Shown piece after piece: positions 5,411 to 5,415 of a stretch of DNA of 5,415 bases. The stretch comes from Treponema sp. (lineage in GTDB: Bacteria; Spirochaetota; Spirochaetia; Treponematales; Breznakiellaceae): contig JAITJV010000064.1 in the NCBI GenBank assembly GCA_031278755.1, forward strand, positions 1 to 5,415, written 5' to 3'. A model generated the notes under the pieces. It was not told where the DNA came from, made no database searches, and saw only the letters and a program-made list of their open reading frames with translations. The position numbers were made by a program, and so were the translations under genes. Each line of letters begins with the position of its first letter. Positions within the stretch are counted from its first letter, which is position 1.

Positions 5411-5415
5411 TTCAC

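Larger units (their letters stand above)
5065..5415. other. GC-rich intergenic DNA dense in inverted repeats, no supported gene
   Basis: About 350 bases upstream of the ffh promoter without a convincing gene. Long open frames cross it on the minus strand, but their translations are Arg/Gly/Pro-rich, resemble no family I know and lack good ribosome-binding sites. It holds many hairpins: AGGGGGGCGC (5090-5099) with GCGCCCCCCT (5138-5147), CCCGC-GGA-GCGGG (5158-5170), CTGCC/GGCAG (5178-5195), CAGCC-GAA-GGCTG (5193-5205), CCGGT/ACCGG (5215-5234), ATGGGC-ATCC-GCCCAT (5281-5296), GGTG/CACC (5354-5366) and a longer one at 5391-5410. It may be a repeat-type intergenic element or a structured RNA; neither is shown. 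Confidence 0.5.

Noticed and set aside
5387..5415. Tail of a minus-strand gene entering from the right edge (EGRLKGVP then TAA)
   Set aside because: Only eight codons are visible, overlapping a hairpin; there is not enough to support a coding call.

Overview
The window is chromosomal, housekeeping-type DNA from a bacterium of roughly balanced base composition, most likely a spirochaete (Treponema-like). The best lineage clue is the elongation factor G. It reads like the mitochondrial EF-G1 / 'spdEFG1' subfamily known from spirochaetes and planctomycetes, with AHIDSGKT rather than AHIDAGKT in the P-loop and the segments [19 protein letters not shown] and [11 protein letters not shown]. The lineage call is inference from recalled family features, not from a database comparison.

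Layout, in the order of minus-strand transcription. At 5415-5030 there is no supported gene, only GC-rich DNA dense in small inverted repeats. At 5029-3683 lies ffh, the SRP54-type GTPase, with a good sigma70-type promoter whose -10 box sits so close to the ATG that the mRNA may be leaderless. At 3485-3676, on the plus strand, is a small acidic gene of unknown function with a near-perfect Shine-Dalgarno, convergent with ffh. At 3484-3223 is an AT-rich region with a convincing minus-strand promoter. It drives fusA (EF-G, 3222-1129), then a GTG-started RecA/DnaB/KaiC-fold ATPase (1057-353), then a class II fructose-bisphosphate-type aldolase (349 to the left edge, 3' end missing). The last two genes appear translationally coupled. 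The EF-G to ATPase gap holds an imperfect hairpin followed by a T-rich stretch, a possible attenuator.

Functionally, EF-G and Ffh are two core GTPases of protein synthesis and targeting, each outside its best-known bacterial setting: EF-G is not in an rpsL-rpsG-fusA-tuf cluster, and ffh is not followed by rpsP. The two genes downstream of EF-G are an uncharacterised ATPase and a central-carbon aldolase, and nothing here shows a direct functional link among the three. No mobile element, CRISPR array, tRNA or rRNA was recognised. I saw no convincing novel multi-gene system. The points most worth testing are the apparently leaderless ffh, the ATPase tied to the aldolase, the C8 tract in the RNA-binding part of Ffh, and the hairpin-rich DNA upstream of ffh.
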